Assembly: GCF_002104995.1 (NCBI RefSeq) | Contig: NW_024468251.1 | Location: 496,001 to 560,000, forward strand | Reading direction: 5' to 3' | Origin: Linderina pennispora | Taxonomy: Eukaryota; Kickxellomycota; Kickxellomycetes; Kickxellales; Kickxellaceae | Length of the DNA stretch: 64,000 nt | Part shown: in pieces, positions 33,871 through 46,546 of the stretch | Numbering within the stretch: the stretch's first letter is position 1 | Layout of the letters: each line of letters starts with the position of its first letter | Translations under genes and position numbers: made by a program | The notes under the pieces: generated by a model | The model's database searches: none | The model's input: only the letters and a program-made list of their open reading frames with translations | Told to the model about the DNA's origin: nothing

Positions 33871-35286
33871 TTAGAAGAGGCTGGCAACGTCTCCGGGCAT
33901 CTCGTCAATCTGGGTGTTGTAGAACGACTCGATCTCGCGCATGGCGGGGGTATCCTCGTCGGTGACAAAGTTGATGGCGACACCCTTACGGCCGAAACGA
34001 CCACCACGACCAATACGGTGAATGTAGTTCTCGCGGTTGGTGGGCAGATCGTAGTTGATGACCAGCGACACCTGCTGCACATCGATACCACGGGCAAGCA
34101 GGTCGGTGGTGATCAGGACACGCGACGAGCCCGAGCGGAACTCGGTCATGATAGTCTCACGCTGAGCCTGCTCCATCTCACCGTGCATGGCGGAGACGGT
34201 GAAGCTGCGCTCGCGGAGCTTCTCGGTCAGGAAGTCAACCTTTCTGCGGGTGTTGCAGAAGATGACGGCCTGCGTGATGTTGATGGTCTCGTAGAGATCA
34301 GCCAGGGTGTCGAACTTGAACTCCTCGCGCTCAACCGAGATGTAGAACTGCTTGATACCCTCAAGGGTCAGCTCGTCGCGCTTGACAAGAATGCGGATCG
34401 GGTCGCGCATGAACTTGGTGGTGACCTCAAGCACGTCGGTGGGCATGGTGGCCGAGAGCAGGACGACCTGGACCTCAGCGGGCAGGAGCTGGAAGACCTC
34501 GTAGATCTGGTCCTTGAAACCGCGCGACAGCATCTCATCGGCCTCATCGAGGACAAAGAGCTTGACGGAGCTGGTATCGAAGATACCGCGGTTGATCATG
34601 TCGAACACACGGCCAGGGGTACCGACAACGATCTGGGCACCGGCGTTGAAGGCGGCCTGGTCGTCGGCAATGCGGGTACCACCAATGCAGGCGTGGACGT
34701 TGATGTTGCGGAACTCGCTGAGGGCAACAATGACCTTCTGGATCTGCTGGGCCAGCTCACGGGTGGGGGCCAGGACAAGGGCCTGGGTCTTCTTCAGAGC
34801 GGGATCAACCTTCTGCAGGATCGAGATCGAGAAGGTGGCGGTCTTACCGGTACCCGACTGGGCCTGGGCAATCACGTCGTGGCCCTTGAGGACGGGCACA
34901 ATGGCGCGCTGCTGAATGGCCGAGGGACGCTCGAAACCGTATGCGTAGATACCGCGGAGCAGGTCGTCGTCGAGGTTCATGTCGTCGAACGAGTTAACGG
35001 ACTCCTCCCAGTTGGTGGAGATCTCCTTGGCATCGATATCGTTGAAGGTCTGGCTAGAAAAGGGAGGGCATTACAAAACGGAGAGGGGGTATAAGCACAG
35101 TGTTTTATGGTCAGAAGTCGGGGACAGGAAGTGCAAAAGCCTTCTCCAGGACCCCGGAAGTCAAACTCATGTCAGGGGCCCAGAGCCAGCTCGCTAAATC
35201 CCCCTGTGGTGCAGCATCTACGCCGGCGTTGCCGCTGCTGGTGGTGCTGTGTGCTGCTAGTGCTGCCTGAATACTTACTCAGCCAT
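33871..35286 (-). CDS. TIF1/eIF4A: Translation initiation factor eIF4A (DEAD-box RNA helicase)
   Basis: eIF4A unwinds mRNA leaders as part of eIF4F. Exon 1 is only 8 bases (35279-35286, ATGGCTGA), then an intron 35054-35278 (GTAAGT to TTTCTAG), and exon 2 33871-35053. The joined protein has 396 residues, the usual eIF4A length, starting [20 protein letters not shown]. All helicase motifs are visible: Q motif with [22 protein letters not shown] (I), PTRELAQQI (Ia), GTPGRV (Ib), VLDEADEML (II), LLSATMP (III), [11 protein letters not shown] (IV), TDLLARGID (V) and [13 protein letters not shown] (VI). The tail ends [10 protein letters not shown]. There is no frameshift. Confidence 0.98.
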
Positions 35287-35684
35287 GTTTGAATTTGGTT
35301 GGTTTTTGCTTTCTGGGTTTTTTGTTTTAAAAGGCTGCGAGCGAGATGTCCTGAATTTCGTAACTAACTAGAGAGTAGAACGAAATTGACCGTGTAAGCG
35401 ACGTTATATACTACTGTATAAAGAAAATAAAGCCGTTAAAGAGGAGGAAAAAGAGAGGAAATATCCTCTTTGCCCAAGTCTCGCCCCTCTACCTCTCGGC
35501 CGCCCCCAACTGGCAGGCCAGAGACCCACCTAAGCCAACCAGCGACCACTATATCCATTAAAGCTGCTTGATTGTTGGGCTAGAGCAAAAGCCGCGCGAT
35601 ACCTGACAGCCCCCTCGCCCACCCCTGCAAAAAAAATTTTCGTCGCGTTTCAAAAATGTAATCAGGTGATCGGCTGCGCTGATT
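35287..35684. other. eIF4A promoter/leader and Sws1 3' flank
   Basis: Poly-T and CT-rich strings follow the eIF4A ATG upstream. No coding signal is seen. Confidence 0.4.
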
Positions 35685-36140
35685 TCACACGTGGCTGAAG
35701 ATTACTACCGCCAGATCATCGGCTGGCACCTGCTCGGCGGTGCACTTGCCCTGGAGCACAGCCAGCAACACCGCGACGACGTGGATACATGGCAGCGCTG
35801 CCCCAGCCGAGCTGTCTGCAGCGCATGCATTGCAGAACCACCCGGGCAGCAGGCAGTAGCACGAGTCGAGGTCGAGCTCGTCTGCGTGGCGCCGCACCCT
35901 AAATACGTTGCGGCTGCCATTGTGCATGCACACAACCCCGCGGTCAACTAGCTCCAGTGCCATGCGCGTCCGGTCGCGCCCGAGCAGCATGTAGAGCTCG
36001 GATACGTCTGCAGTAGAGATTTCTGTTTGCTTGCAGGTTTGCCGACCCGGGCGTGTCAGGCGCGCCAGGACTGGACGGTCCTCTGCATTTCGCCGAATCC
36101 CCTTGATTATGGCGGTAAGATGCTCTTGAACGAACTCCAT
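35685..36140 (-). CDS. SWS1: SWIM zinc-finger protein, Sws1/ZSWIM7 (Shu complex)
   Basis: Sws1/ZSWIM7 pairs with Rad51 paralogues (SWSAP1 or Rlp1/Rdl1) and promotes homologous recombination. Starting at ATG 36140 (MEFVQEHLTAIIKGIRR) the protein has 151 residues, close to the roughly 140 of human ZSWIM7; longer frames upstream carry a splice-like TTCAG and are less likely. The body shows ELYMLLGRDRTRMALELVDRGVV followed by FRVRRHA, and the SWIM motif is DSCYC, a spacer, and PCIH, then a conserved helix HVVAVLLAVLQGKCTAEQV ending in DLAVVIF. Both Cys pairs and the His are present. The frame is intact. Its Shu partner is not in the window. Confidence 0.85.
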   Translation of the reverse strand: MEFVQEHLTAIIKGIRRNAEDRPVLARLTRPGRQTCKQTEISTADVSELYMLLGRDRTRMALELVDRGVVCMHNGSRNVFRVRRHADELDLDSCYCLLPGWFCNACAADSSAGAALPCIHVVAVLLAVLQGKCTAEQVPADDLAVVIFSHV

Positions 36141-37516
36141 TGCTGCCCAGCCTGAATATGTGCGAGTGAAAAAGGATGCATCCAGCACCAGTGCATGACT
36201 GCAAAAAATTGCCAAGCACAGATTATCGGCACGGGTAGACACCAGCAACTATGGTCAGTGACCCGAGCGACTTTGCTGGATATAACGCAATTGCACACAG
36301 GCAAATGCAATGTAATCTAGGGTGCATATCCGTGCACCGGCCGCCAAAAAGGGTAGAACAGACGGAACTGTGGCGATGGCAGCAGCTGGCAAGCGATAAG
36401 GCAGGATGGTGCTCAGGTCATGTGAATTGCTGATGTCTCGCTGTGAAATACTGTGGTGGTGGTGACGGCCAGATAGGCATACCCAGATTGGGCAGGAGCC
36501 GTCTGGTGTGACACGCCCGTGCATGCGCAGATTGACCAATCCATCAGGAGTTTTCTGCAGAGAAAAAATATTGCAATCGGTATAGCACTCGGTCTTCGGC
36601 CTTCAAATCTGCCGAGGGTGCAAGAAGCTGCCAGTAGGAAAAGTACTTGAGAGCTACGTCGTTCGAGTACGCCCAACCCCCGCTCACAAAAGGCACTGGG
36701 AGTATGGTGGTTGCTCATGCGAGTGTCTATTCCTTGCTGTACATAACAGTACATGCACATTGAGTGGCATCCATCTAGTAGTCTTCTTGCAGCACACTCG
36801 CTGTTCCCAAGGCAGCTGTAGACCACCCAAGGCATAGGATAGCCAATGCATAACCGCTGCCGGTTGCCGGAAACAAATATACGCCTCGCTATTCCAAGTG
36901 GCAACTACGCCTGTCCCTCTCTCCTTTCTCGCTGTTCCTCTACCTACAATCGTCATCTCGGGCAGGACTCCTAGAATAGAACGTCGAAAAAGCACTAGCT
37001 AGTGTGTCGATCAATGCATCTTCCATCTCACACGAACCGTGTCCCACTGCCAATCCCATTCTGAAAGCAGTATGTCTGCAACATGATAGGGAGGGCACTA
37101 AAGGCGTCTTCAACCTGTACATTGTAGTAAAAGGGGAAATTATTTCTCCAGAACTGCAGCAGCAAAACGCCTGCTAAACGAGACTAGGGAGGGCACACGC
37201 CGCTGCATACTAGCCCCGCTCCGTGACTTGTATTGGCAAAACACGCCCTCATGTGAAGAAATCGCAATGGGCGGGATGGTGCCTGTGCAGCAGCCTCCTT
37301 ATAAAGCAGCGCCTGCAAGCCATCTCCGTCCCCCACCTCTCCACAGCCTAGCATCAATTACCACCCAGCAACTATTTATTTCCTTGTCTGCTAGGGCTGC
37401 TACACTATCATTGTATCGCCGAACCCAATTAGCATAGGAACATCGCTCTCTGCTACTTTGCGCTACGACTAATACTCGCCTTACTATCCTGTTCAGCTTC
37501 ACTCTGGTACCTGGCA
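36141..37516. other. Intergenic, JEN-type transporter promoter
   Basis: No gene is supported in about 1.4 kb. A TATA-like TTATAAAG lies at 37299-37306, and the following about 200 bases are CT/CA-rich leader. Several open frames at 36255-36995 overlap in different frames on the minus strand and have no domain. Confidence 0.4.
37299..37306 (+). promoter_or_regulatory. Putative TATA box of the JEN-type transporter gene
   Basis: TTATAAAG stands about 210 bases before the ATG at 37517 and is followed by a pyrimidine- and CA-rich leader without obvious upstream ATGs. Position and sequence only. Confidence 0.4.
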
Positions 37517-38980
37517 ATGGCTGGCAGCATCATCGAAGAGAAGGCTACTGTCCAGGAGATGACGCCCGACGTTGTCTCGGACAGCAAGCCTGGCACGTTT
37601 GACCATATCAAGGAGTTCTTCACCGAGAAGCCCAATTTCCATCTGGCGCGGCAGAATCCGCTGGAGCTGATGAAGCTGACACCGCGCCAGGCGTTCACGT
37701 TCTCGGTCGCGTTCCTGGGGTGGATGGTTGATGCTATCGACTTTTTCTGCGTATCCATGACTACCACCGAGCTGGCTGCTTCGTTTGACTGTGAGGTCTC
37801 GGACGTCACTAGTGCGATCACCACTACTCTGATGCTTCGCCCGATCGGCGCCTTGATTTTCGGCGTCATCGCGGATCGCTACGGCCGCCGGATCCCGCTC
37901 ATGGCAAACCTGTTCCTGTTCACCGTTATTGAGCTGGCATCAGGCTTCTCCAAGAACCTGTCGACGTTTATCGGACTTCGCGCGGTCTACGGTATCCTGA
38001 TGGGCGGCGAATGGGGACTGGGTAATTCGCTGGCGATGGAGACGCTGCCGGTCGCGTCGCGCGGAATCTTCTCTGGCATCCTGCAAGAAGGGTATGCGGT
38101 TGGGAATCTGATTGCCGCGCTGCTTTACTATGCGGTTGTGCCGAACCTGGGATGGCGCGCGCTGTACTGGATCTCAATCATCCCGGCTGTCGTTACCATT
38201 GGACTGGCGTACTTCCTCAAGGAAACTGACGTATGGCTGGCTAACCGTGCCACCCAGCGTGGCAAGTCCAAGCGCATGTACCAGACGGCAATTGACATGC
38301 TCAAGAAGCACTGGCTGCGCTGCATCTATTCTATCATCCTGATGGCTGGTATGAACTTTATGTCGCACGGCTCACAGGATCTATACCCGACCTTCTTGAA
38401 AAAGCAGCATGGCTACACGCCCAGACAGGCTACCATTGGCACGGTCGTTGGTAATCTGGGCGCTATTGTCGGTGGAATCATCTTTGGGTACAATTCAGAG
38501 TACTTTGGCCGTCGCCGCACCATTGCGTTCTGCTGCATCTGCGGCGCCTGCTTCATCCCGCTATGGATCCTGCCCCAGAGATATGGCCCGCTGCTTGCCG
38601 GTGCATTCTTTATGCAGGTGTTTGTCCAAGGCGCCTGGGGCGTCATTCCGGTGTACCTCAGCGAGATTTCGCCTGCTGCATTCCGCTCCACTTTCCCTGG
38701 CCTGTCATACCAGCTCGGTAACCTGATCTCGGCCAGTGCCAGCCAGATCGAAGCCAAGCTCGGTGAGAAAAACCCGCTGCCTGAGCTGCGCGACGGCAAG
38801 CGCATCCCAGACTATGGCCGCACCCAAGGGACTCTCATAGGAATCATCTTTGCGATCGTGTTTATCCTCGTCATCATCGGCCGTGAGGAGCGCGGCAAGG
38901 TCTTCCAGAAGGCCGATCGGGAGGAGCTCGATGGCAGCCCTGACGTCGAGAAGGGCGAGTTTACCGAGACCAGGGCATAA
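37517..38980 (+). CDS. JEN1: JEN1-type carboxylate:proton symporter (MFS)
   Basis: JEN transporters import lactate, pyruvate, malate or succinate with protons when sugar is scarce. The 487-residue protein has a cytosolic N-terminus, then SVAFLGWMVDAIDFFCVSMT and twelve predicted membrane spans. MFS signatures are present (FGVIADRYGRRIPL in loop 2-3, FGYNSEYFGRRRT in loop 8-9). The decisive JEN box NXX(S/T)HXX(S/T)QDXXXT is matched exactly by NFMSHGSQDLYPT in span 7. The ATG at 37517 follows the CT-rich leader; no frameshift or intron is present. The tail is acidic. Substrate (mono- or dicarboxylate) is not decided. Confidence 0.93.
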   Translation: MAGSIIEEKATVQEMTPDVVSDSKPGTFDHIKEFFTEKPNFHLARQNPLELMKLTPRQAFTFSVAFLGWMVDAIDFFCVSMTTTELAASFDCEVSDVTSAITTTLMLRPIGALIFGVIADRYGRRIPLMANLFLFTVIELASGFSKNLSTFIGLRAVYGILMGGEWGLGNSLAMETLPVASRGIFSGILQEGYAVGNLIAALLYYAVVPNLGWRALYWISIIPAVVTIGLAYFLKETDVWLANRATQRGKSKRMYQTAIDMLKKHWLRCIYSIILMAGMNFMSHGSQDLYPTFLKKQHGYTPRQATIGTVVGNLGAIVGGIIFGYNSEYFGRRRTIAFCCICGACFIPLWILPQRYGPLLAGAFFMQVFVQGAWGVIPVYLSEISPAAFRSTFPGLSYQLGNLISASASQIEAKLGEKNPLPELRDGKRIPDYGRTQGTLIGIIFAIVFILVIIGREERGKVFQKADREELDGSPDVEKGEFTETRA

Positions 38981-39611
38981 GCTGCAGACTACGTATTTAC
39001 CACACTTCTAATATATCTCGCGACATATCAATGCACCACGTCGTGTGCGTTGGCCGCAGTTAGCGGAGGCAGGGCTGCATGTGGCTAGCACCTATGTCCA
39101 GTCATCCGTCATTATCGGTCAGGACCGAGCCGCCCGCCCAATGAGTTGCGGCTCGCCAATCAGCTCAGGCGGATCGTCTGCTCAGTCGCTTGGTTTAGCC
39201 GGTGCTGGCGTCGTGGGTGGTTACGCCAGCGGCGACGGGGCAACCTGACCCGTCTTTTTGCTTGCTGAAATTTGGTTTGTAGAATATCCTTCCATTTCTT
39301 CTCCGATTGCGACTTTTTTTTCTTCTAATACCAAAAGGTACAAAAATACATCGCAACGGTAAGAAATCTTGCAGCTGCTCACGCGTCTTTGGCGAGACAA
39401 CTGGCTGAGCCTCTCCTCCTGGCGTCCAGCTTGTGGCAGAAACGCGTCAAGCTCGGGCATTAAAAAGAAGGGGTAAATTGGTGAGGCTCACGGGCGGGCG
39501 GCACAGCTTGGTGACTGAATATTCTGCACCGCTTGTTCCAGCTCCCCCTTCCCTCCCGCAACAATTTCTCTGCCATTTTTCTCTCTCAACAGATTGCACT
39601 CCTTTTTCTTG
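38981..39611. other. Intergenic, CNOT1 promoter region
   Basis: No gene is supported. Poly-T and CT-rich tracts lie from about 39250, as in other promoters here. An 79-residue frame at 39221-39460 (minus) is a low-quality candidate only. Confidence 0.4.
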
Positions 39612-42600
39612 ATGGGTACAGTGTTGGCCACTACGTAATTCGAAATAGAATATTGCTTCTGTAAGCATTCAGCTCACGGTCCGTTTCTTTTTTGACTCTT
39701 TTCTCGATAGATTCTTTCTCGCAGCCGATTCACAGCCAAGCAGAAATCACTGCGAATTCGGACATCTTTGCACTTGTCGCCAAACTAGACAGCACCAACA
39801 TAGACGACTGCCAGCAACGGGTTAGCGAGGTAAGTGGTGGGCAAGCGGTCTGCGTCCCAGAGGGTGTTTTCTCGTCCAAGCTGCCGTCCCTTATGAACTC
39901 CGACACACGCTCTGCTTTTGCTTGTAGCTCGTACGCAAACAGGGCCATTCCATTCTTATCTACTTTCTGCGCTGTTTGCTTACTGTTCACGGTCTGCTTT
40001 CAGCTCCAGAAGAAGACACTCAAGCACCGAGACTCCACGCAAACGCTGACACAGTAGCCTCGGCCATTCAAGGGACACTTGGCTCAGCCTCCGATTCACT
40101 CGCCACTGTCGGCCTCTTACTTCAAGCAATCGATACACCCGGCAGCGAGCCCCCTGTTACGCTTCAGCAAATACTCGCGCTCATCGACAACGACTACTGG
40201 GCATCCACTGCTCTTGTTTCAACACTTTACAACTCGACAAACGCTACCCTCGCTGCTCAGTCGCGGATACTTCTTGGCAGCTTACTCTCACGGTTCCCCG
40301 ACCAACACCGGCAGCTCCCAGACCCACACCCTCCCATTGCCTCGTTTGTTATCAGCAACCTTGCACTGATTAGCGGCAGCGGCGCTTCAGTTACAACACC
40401 ACCAACACCACACACAGCCAACATGGGCCTAGCCGAACATCTGGCAAGCAAAGGCTCCAATGTCGCAGTAGCGGACGTTATTGCCGACTTGGTCAAAAGC
40501 CAGACAGCAAGCAGCGACGCGCACAGCGGCGATATGGTAGCAAGGCTACTCTCGACCGACGACGTGGCACAGGCGATGGCGCTGATCGCGTCAAGCGTCG
40601 ACAATAAAGACGGGTGGAGCGCAGAAAACTTCGCCAAGGGCGTGCGCCAGTTCTGCCCGAACATGAGCTGGGATGATGTCATATACAAACTCTCAAAGTC
40701 GAGCCTCAACGTGCGCGACGAGGCCGGGGCTCTGTTCATTGTCAGCACATATGTCGCAGCCACTGCTGGCCAGGGAAAAGTATTCCCCTGCGCGTTTATG
40801 TACGAGATCTGGCCCAACTCGCAGGCGCAGGTGGCGTTCCTCCACTTCGCACTGCACTCGAGCGCGATGGCACCGCACCTGGTCGACAAGCAGATGCCGA
40901 CTGTCTCGGCAGAGCCGCTGGAGACTCTGTACCTGGTCTACCACACCGAATTCTCGCGCATGCTGAATTCGCCGTGGAACTCGCTCTCGCTAATCCTCGC
41001 CCTGTCGCACTTGCTTGACAGCGCTGCCGGTGACGACGCGCGCGCTTTGCTTGACCACGGAATCGCCACCGAGCCGCTGCTTGTCACGCTGGCACTTGCC
41101 AGACTCAAGGTGCAGCATCCGCGCCTGCAGACGTTGCTCCAGCAAAATGTCGTGCTGTTCCTGAAGCGCGAGCTGTCCAACAGCCGGCTGTTCTTTGAGC
41201 TGTTCCGTGTCTGCGAGAAGAAGGTCATGCTTGCGTTCTTCTGCAACCTGCAGCGCAAGGACCAGTCGTTTGTCCGCTTCATCCTGGACACACTGCTCTA
41301 TCTTGGCATCTTCAACGAGCTGGTGCTGGCGCCGAAGCGCGAGGACATCATGATGCTCGACTTCATTATCGAGCTGGCCGTGTTTGCATCTCGCCGTGGC
41401 TACATCCAGTTTGAGTCCTGGTTCACCAATCTGCTGGAGGAGCTTGGTAATGACATGCTTCATGTGTCGCTTGAGATTCTGCACGGCAAGATCCAGCTTG
41501 AGGCTGCCCGCCAGCGCAACGAGGACACGGGTATGACGGCGTATCTGTCATCCGAGCTGACAACGATCTTCAAGGCGCTCGGCCTGATGCCCATGTCGCC
41601 CAACAACACAGCTAACCTAAAGGCGCTCTACATGCAGTTCACTGAGCTGGCTGGGGAGCTTGATCGCGCGGAAAACATGCATGGAAACGACGACGCACGC
41701 ATCGAGAAGGAGGCAGAGAACCTGTTCTTGCGTCTGTACCGCGGCGAGCAGTCGGTTGATCGGATGGTCGATGTTCTGGGCGAACTGCGCGATTCGTTCC
41801 AGCTGTACATGCGCAAGGTGTACGCACACGTCGTGCAGTATCCGCTGGAGGAATTTGCGTTTTTCAACAACTACCCGGCAAAGGAGCTCAAGATCACTGG
41901 CCAGCTGGTTGGAGGGCTGATACAGCGCCACATGCTGGGACCAGTCAGCGAGTCAGCAATGCTCGACATGCTTGTCAGGGCACTGCAGTCGGCGCCCGAC
42001 TCCAACCCTTTCAGGTTTGGCATGGCGGCCCTGGAGGGATTCCCAGAGCGCATCGAGCAGCTCCCCATCTTCTGCACCGGGATCTACATGATTCCAGCCA
42101 TTCGCCAGAACACGACGTCGCCTGCCATCCGCCTGATTCACTCGATTGTTTCGTCGTCGGTCCCGCAGCCCGGGGCTACAAGCGAGTCGGGCAACGGCAG
42201 TCGCCCAGGCTCTGTCCCCAATCGGTCAGCCTCAGTTGCCACCCAAGCGGTTCGGTCTCACGATGGCGGCTCGGCAACGCCTGGGTCCCAGTTGTTCCGC
42301 AGCGTCCAGCCATCGGCAGTTCCGGATATTGGAGAGCCGTTTGTTGAGCCTCGGGAAGACGCCAAGGACAAGATCCAGTTTGCAGTGAACAACCTGTCGC
42401 AGACCAACTTGGTCGAGAAAACCAAGGAGGTGGCTAAGGTCTTGCAGCCAAAGCACTATGTCTGGTTCAGCCAGGACATCATTGTCAAGCGCGCCAGCCA
42501 GGAGCCCAACTACCACTCTCTGTACCAGCAGTTTGTCGACGCCTTGGAGCGGCCGCTTCTCAACCAGTGCATTCTACGCGAGACCCTGTCGAGTGTAGCA

Positions 42601-45600
42601 CTGCTGCTCAACGCCGAGAGCACTATCAGCAGTTCGCGCGACCGCGGGTACCTAAAGAACCTTGGCGCCTGGCTTGGCGGCATCACCCTAGCCCGAAACC
42701 AGCCGATTCTGCGCGAGAACGTGTCATTCAAGGACCTCTTATGCGAGGGATTCGAGGGCGGACGTCTTCTTGTCGCAATTCCGTTTGTGTGCAAAGTGCT
42801 TGAGCAGGCTGCGCGTTCAACGATCTTCCACTCGCCCAACCCGTGGCTTATGAGCATCATGGGCGTGCTGGCCGAGCTGTACGTGACTGCCAACCTGAAG
42901 CTGAATCTGACGTTCGAGATTGAGGTTCTGTGCAAGGCACTGAACCTGGACGTGAAGGATATTGCACCGACGTCGTTGCTCAGCAGCAAGGCCCGCGGCG
43001 CCATCGACTCTCTAACGATGGATATGGCACAGGTATCGATCGGTGGCAACGGCGGACGCAGCTCAGTGGGTGCCGGTACCCCCGGCCCATATGGCCCTGG
43101 CAACAGCGTGATTCAGATGCCAACGCTCACTGGCAACGATATCAACGTCGATATCCTCGGAGTGCTTGCTCAGCATGCGCTGTTCCAGGCGGCCGAAGCG
43201 CTATTCACGCAGCAGCCGACGATGAAGAAGGTGTTCTACATGCTGATGGAGCGCATGATCCGCGAGATCATCCCAATCCACGTGGCTCGCTCGATCTATG
43301 TTGCCGTCAGCTGCACGCGCGACACAATCCAGAAGGACTTTTGTGGGGAGCCCAACGAGGAGCATGTGCACCGCGCTGCTCAGGTCATGGCACGCGGATT
43401 GGCAGGCGCACTGGCAGTTAGCCTTTGCCGCGAGCAGCTGAAGAACAAGCTGTATCTGACGATGCGCGAGTTTTTGATCGGCCACTCGATCCCCGAGCAG
43501 ACGGCCAACAACATCGCTGTGGGGCTTGTCGCCGACAACCTGGACCTGGCCTGCGCCATTGCTGAGAAGGAGTCGATTGAGCGTGCTTCAATCCAGATCG
43601 ACACTCTGCTCAGCGATGCGTATGTCGCTCGCAAGCGCACACGCGAGCGCACCGGCCAGCCGTACTACGACATTGCTCGGTATGGGCGCCTGGCTTACCC
43701 GCCAGACTTCCCCGATGTTCTCAAGGTGCGTCTGAACGGCCTGCAGCCCGGGCATCTTCGCGTCTATGAGGACTTTACTCAGATTCCGCACTTCTTCAGC
43801 CAGATCCACAACGCGGTGCCGGGTGGTGCAGCAGCACCTATGGCATCTGCTCTGTCGCAAGTCGCCGATGAGACCGCACTTGTCTCGCCGGATGGTGGCG
43901 ATGGGGCTGGCGATTCAGGACCCAAGATGGCGGTCCAGCAGTGCTTTGACCAGTTTGCAGCAAAGCTGGCGGAGCTGGACAAGCTTATGTCGACAGCAAC
44001 GCCCAACATCACGCTGGCCTCGCTTCCATCTGACCACGAGGTCTGCATGCTTGCCAGGGATATCCTGCTGCTGCAGCACCGCTCTGTTAGTCTTGAGGAC
44101 ACATCGATGGACTTTGCCCACGCGCTGGTCAACTACCTGTACCGCTCAGAGACGCAGTTGGGCATCGGTCTGTACGTCTTGCTGCTTGCGCGCGTTTGCG
44201 AGCAGTCGGCACGTGTGGCCAAGGAGGTGATGAGCTGGCTCGCTTACGCTGACGACGATCGCAAGGACAACGTGCCAGTAGCGCTTGCACTGATCAACGA
44301 GCGGTTGCTAAGCACTGCCGACGAGGACGCGCGCCTTGCCCGGCACATCGAGGGCGGCTTCCTGCAGGCGATCGACTACGCAGTGAAGTTTGTGCGTCGC
44401 GCTGTTGTTGAGGGCGCTCTCCCGGCAACAGCCCAGACATTCCCGAAGGCAATCCAGGCGTTTGTGGCCCTGGCACAGAGCGGCCGGGCGCCGCAGGCCG
44501 TTACGCAGCTGCTTGAAGATATCCAAGCGTCGCAGCAGGCTAGCCGCACCCCGCGGCATTCCCAGGATGGTGGCTCCCAGGCACCTCCTGAGGCTCTGCA
44601 GCAGCAGCAGCAGCCGCAGCCACAGCCACAGCCACAGGCCCAGCAGCAACAGCAGCAACAGCAACAGCCACCGGTACAACAGTCTGTCCCAGCTGAGGCG
44701 GCGCCTGTCATTCCAGTGGCTCCTGCGGCCAATGCCACACCCGGCGCACCTATTATCCCTGCCTCAGCACGTAGCCAAGAGGCAGCAAGTTACCAGCAGA
44801 TCCTGTACAACTGGACGCGCGTGTGCGAGCACCCAGCAGCCAGTGAAGCTGAGCTGACTACGCTGGTGCAGCAGCTGAGCCAGCAGGTCCCGCTACATGA
44901 CCACAATGTCTCGGCAGCGTTCTTCTGTGCCAACATCGAGTCAGTGGTTGACTTTTATAGCCGCTCGATCGTCGCGGCTCGTGCTGGTGCGCGGGCTGGC
45001 AGCTCGACGTCGGGCATCGGATACCAGGTGGCGGATGCGCTGGCGAAGCTTGTGGTGTACCTGATCAAGCTTGGGCCCAAGGATAGCGATGGTAAGGTGG
45101 ACACAGGCATCCTGCGCATATTTTTGTCAAGCGTTGTGCTGGTTATTGTACAGACGCACGCGACGCAGCCGGACGTGTTTGGCGCGCACCAGCGGCCGCT
45201 GTTCCGCATTGTAGCCAGCCTGTTCCACGAGCTCAACGTGTGCCGGCGTGCAGGCGAGGCGTGGTGTGGTGGCAGCAATATGCGCGAGACCGTGCAAGTG
45301 ATCGGCGACTCGCTGGCTTTGCTTAACCCGTCGTTTGTGCCTGGCTTCAGCTTCTCGTGGCTGATGCTGGTGTCGCATCGGCACTTCTTCCCGCTGCTGA
45401 TGCAGGAGAAGGAGCTGTGGCCGCTGGCGTCGCAGTTGCTGGCAGAGCTGATTGGGTTCCTGCAGCCGTTCATTGTGGCGAACCAGGTGGTTGACTCGCT
45501 GAAGCTGCTGTACCGCGGCATGGTATGCGTGATCCTGGTTGTTCTGCACGACTACCCGGAGTTCTTGGCCGAGTATGCGCTCAGCCTGTGCAACGGAATT

Positions 45601-46425
45601 CCCACCAACTGCGTACAGCTGCGCAATCTGCTGCTGAGCGCATATCCACGAGAGATGCGGCTGCCTGAGCCGCTGACACCGAACCTGAAGATCGATCTGC
45701 TGCCCGATGTGTCGCGCAGCCCGCCGATTCCGTTCGAATACACTGCAGACCTTGAGAAGGCCGAGCTGAAGGACGTGCTTGAGCAGTATCTGAAGACTGG
45801 GGCGCCAGGCACGGCAGTCAAGACCATGGGTGCGCGGCTGCTTGCGAAGCAGGCGGTCGGTGGGCAGCAGGCGGTGCCGAGTGAGAGCTGCTACAGCGTG
45901 GGGCTGATCAACGCATTTGTGCTGCATGCAGTGGTGACGATCACGGGAACCGAGGACAGTGCTGCTCGCGAGACGTCGCAGCGCTTGGCGCTGGATATGT
46001 TCCGGCAGATGCTGAGCGAGGCTGACGCCGAGGCCAGCTACTTGCTGGTCAACGCGATTGCGAACCAGCTGCGGTTCCCGTCGTCGCACACGTACCTGTG
46101 CTCGCGCATTGTTTTGGCGCTGTTCTCCAAGAGCGACGAGCGTGTTCGCGAGCACATTGCCAGGGCACTGGTGGAGCGGATCCTGGTGAACCGGCCGTTC
46201 CCGTGGGGCCTGCTGGTGACGCTGATTGAGCTGCTGCGCAACCCGTACTACAGCTTCTGGGACCGGCCGTTCACCAAGCGGTCGGCGCAGATCGCAGAGA
46301 TTCTGCAGGCGGTGGCCAAGAGTATCCACCCCGTTGGAGCTCCGGCGCAGCACCAGCCACACGGTGGTGAGGCGGGTGCGGCAGTCTCGGCAGCGCAGGC
46401 AGCAGTCTCGCAGCCACACGCGTGA
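39612..46425 (+). CDS. CNOT1: CCR4-NOT complex scaffold CNOT1/Not1
   Basis: CNOT1 holds together the CCR4-NOT deadenylase (CAF1/CCR4, CNOT2/3, CNOT9) and docks repressors such as PUF proteins. The proposed gene is exon 1 39612-39615 (ATGG), exon 2 39711-39829, exon 3 39928-46425; the three join to 6,621 bases without a remainder, coding 2,206 residues, similar to human CNOT1. The junctions give MDSFSQPIHSQ and VSELVRKQGHSILIYF. Exon 3 holds long HEAT-like helices, the CAF1-binding MIF4G region about the middle, DUF3819 near residue 1100-1300 (KDFCGEPNEEH...AAQVMARGLAG), a Gln-rich linker at 44599-44670, and the Not1 superfamily end (NQLRFPSSHTYLCSRIVLALF, RNPYYSFWDRPF). No frameshift occurs in 6.5 kb. 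Confidence 0.95.
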
Positions 46426-46546
46426 GGTACTCGAACGTGCAAAATCTCCAACCAATATCCTTGTACAATGTTTTTCATTTTCATTCCCAACCTTTTTTTA
46501 CTCTAACTTGCGCAAAATATGGAATTTTTATCTCTGGTACATTCTG

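Noticed and set aside
34018-35094. 358-residue plus-strand frame over eIF4A
   Set aside because: Mirror frame of a GC-biased gene; its translation has no family while the minus strand is a full helicase.
45127-46455. 442-residue minus-strand frame over the end of CNOT1
   Set aside because: It is the antisense shadow of the conserved Not1 domain, with Arg/Gln/His composition.
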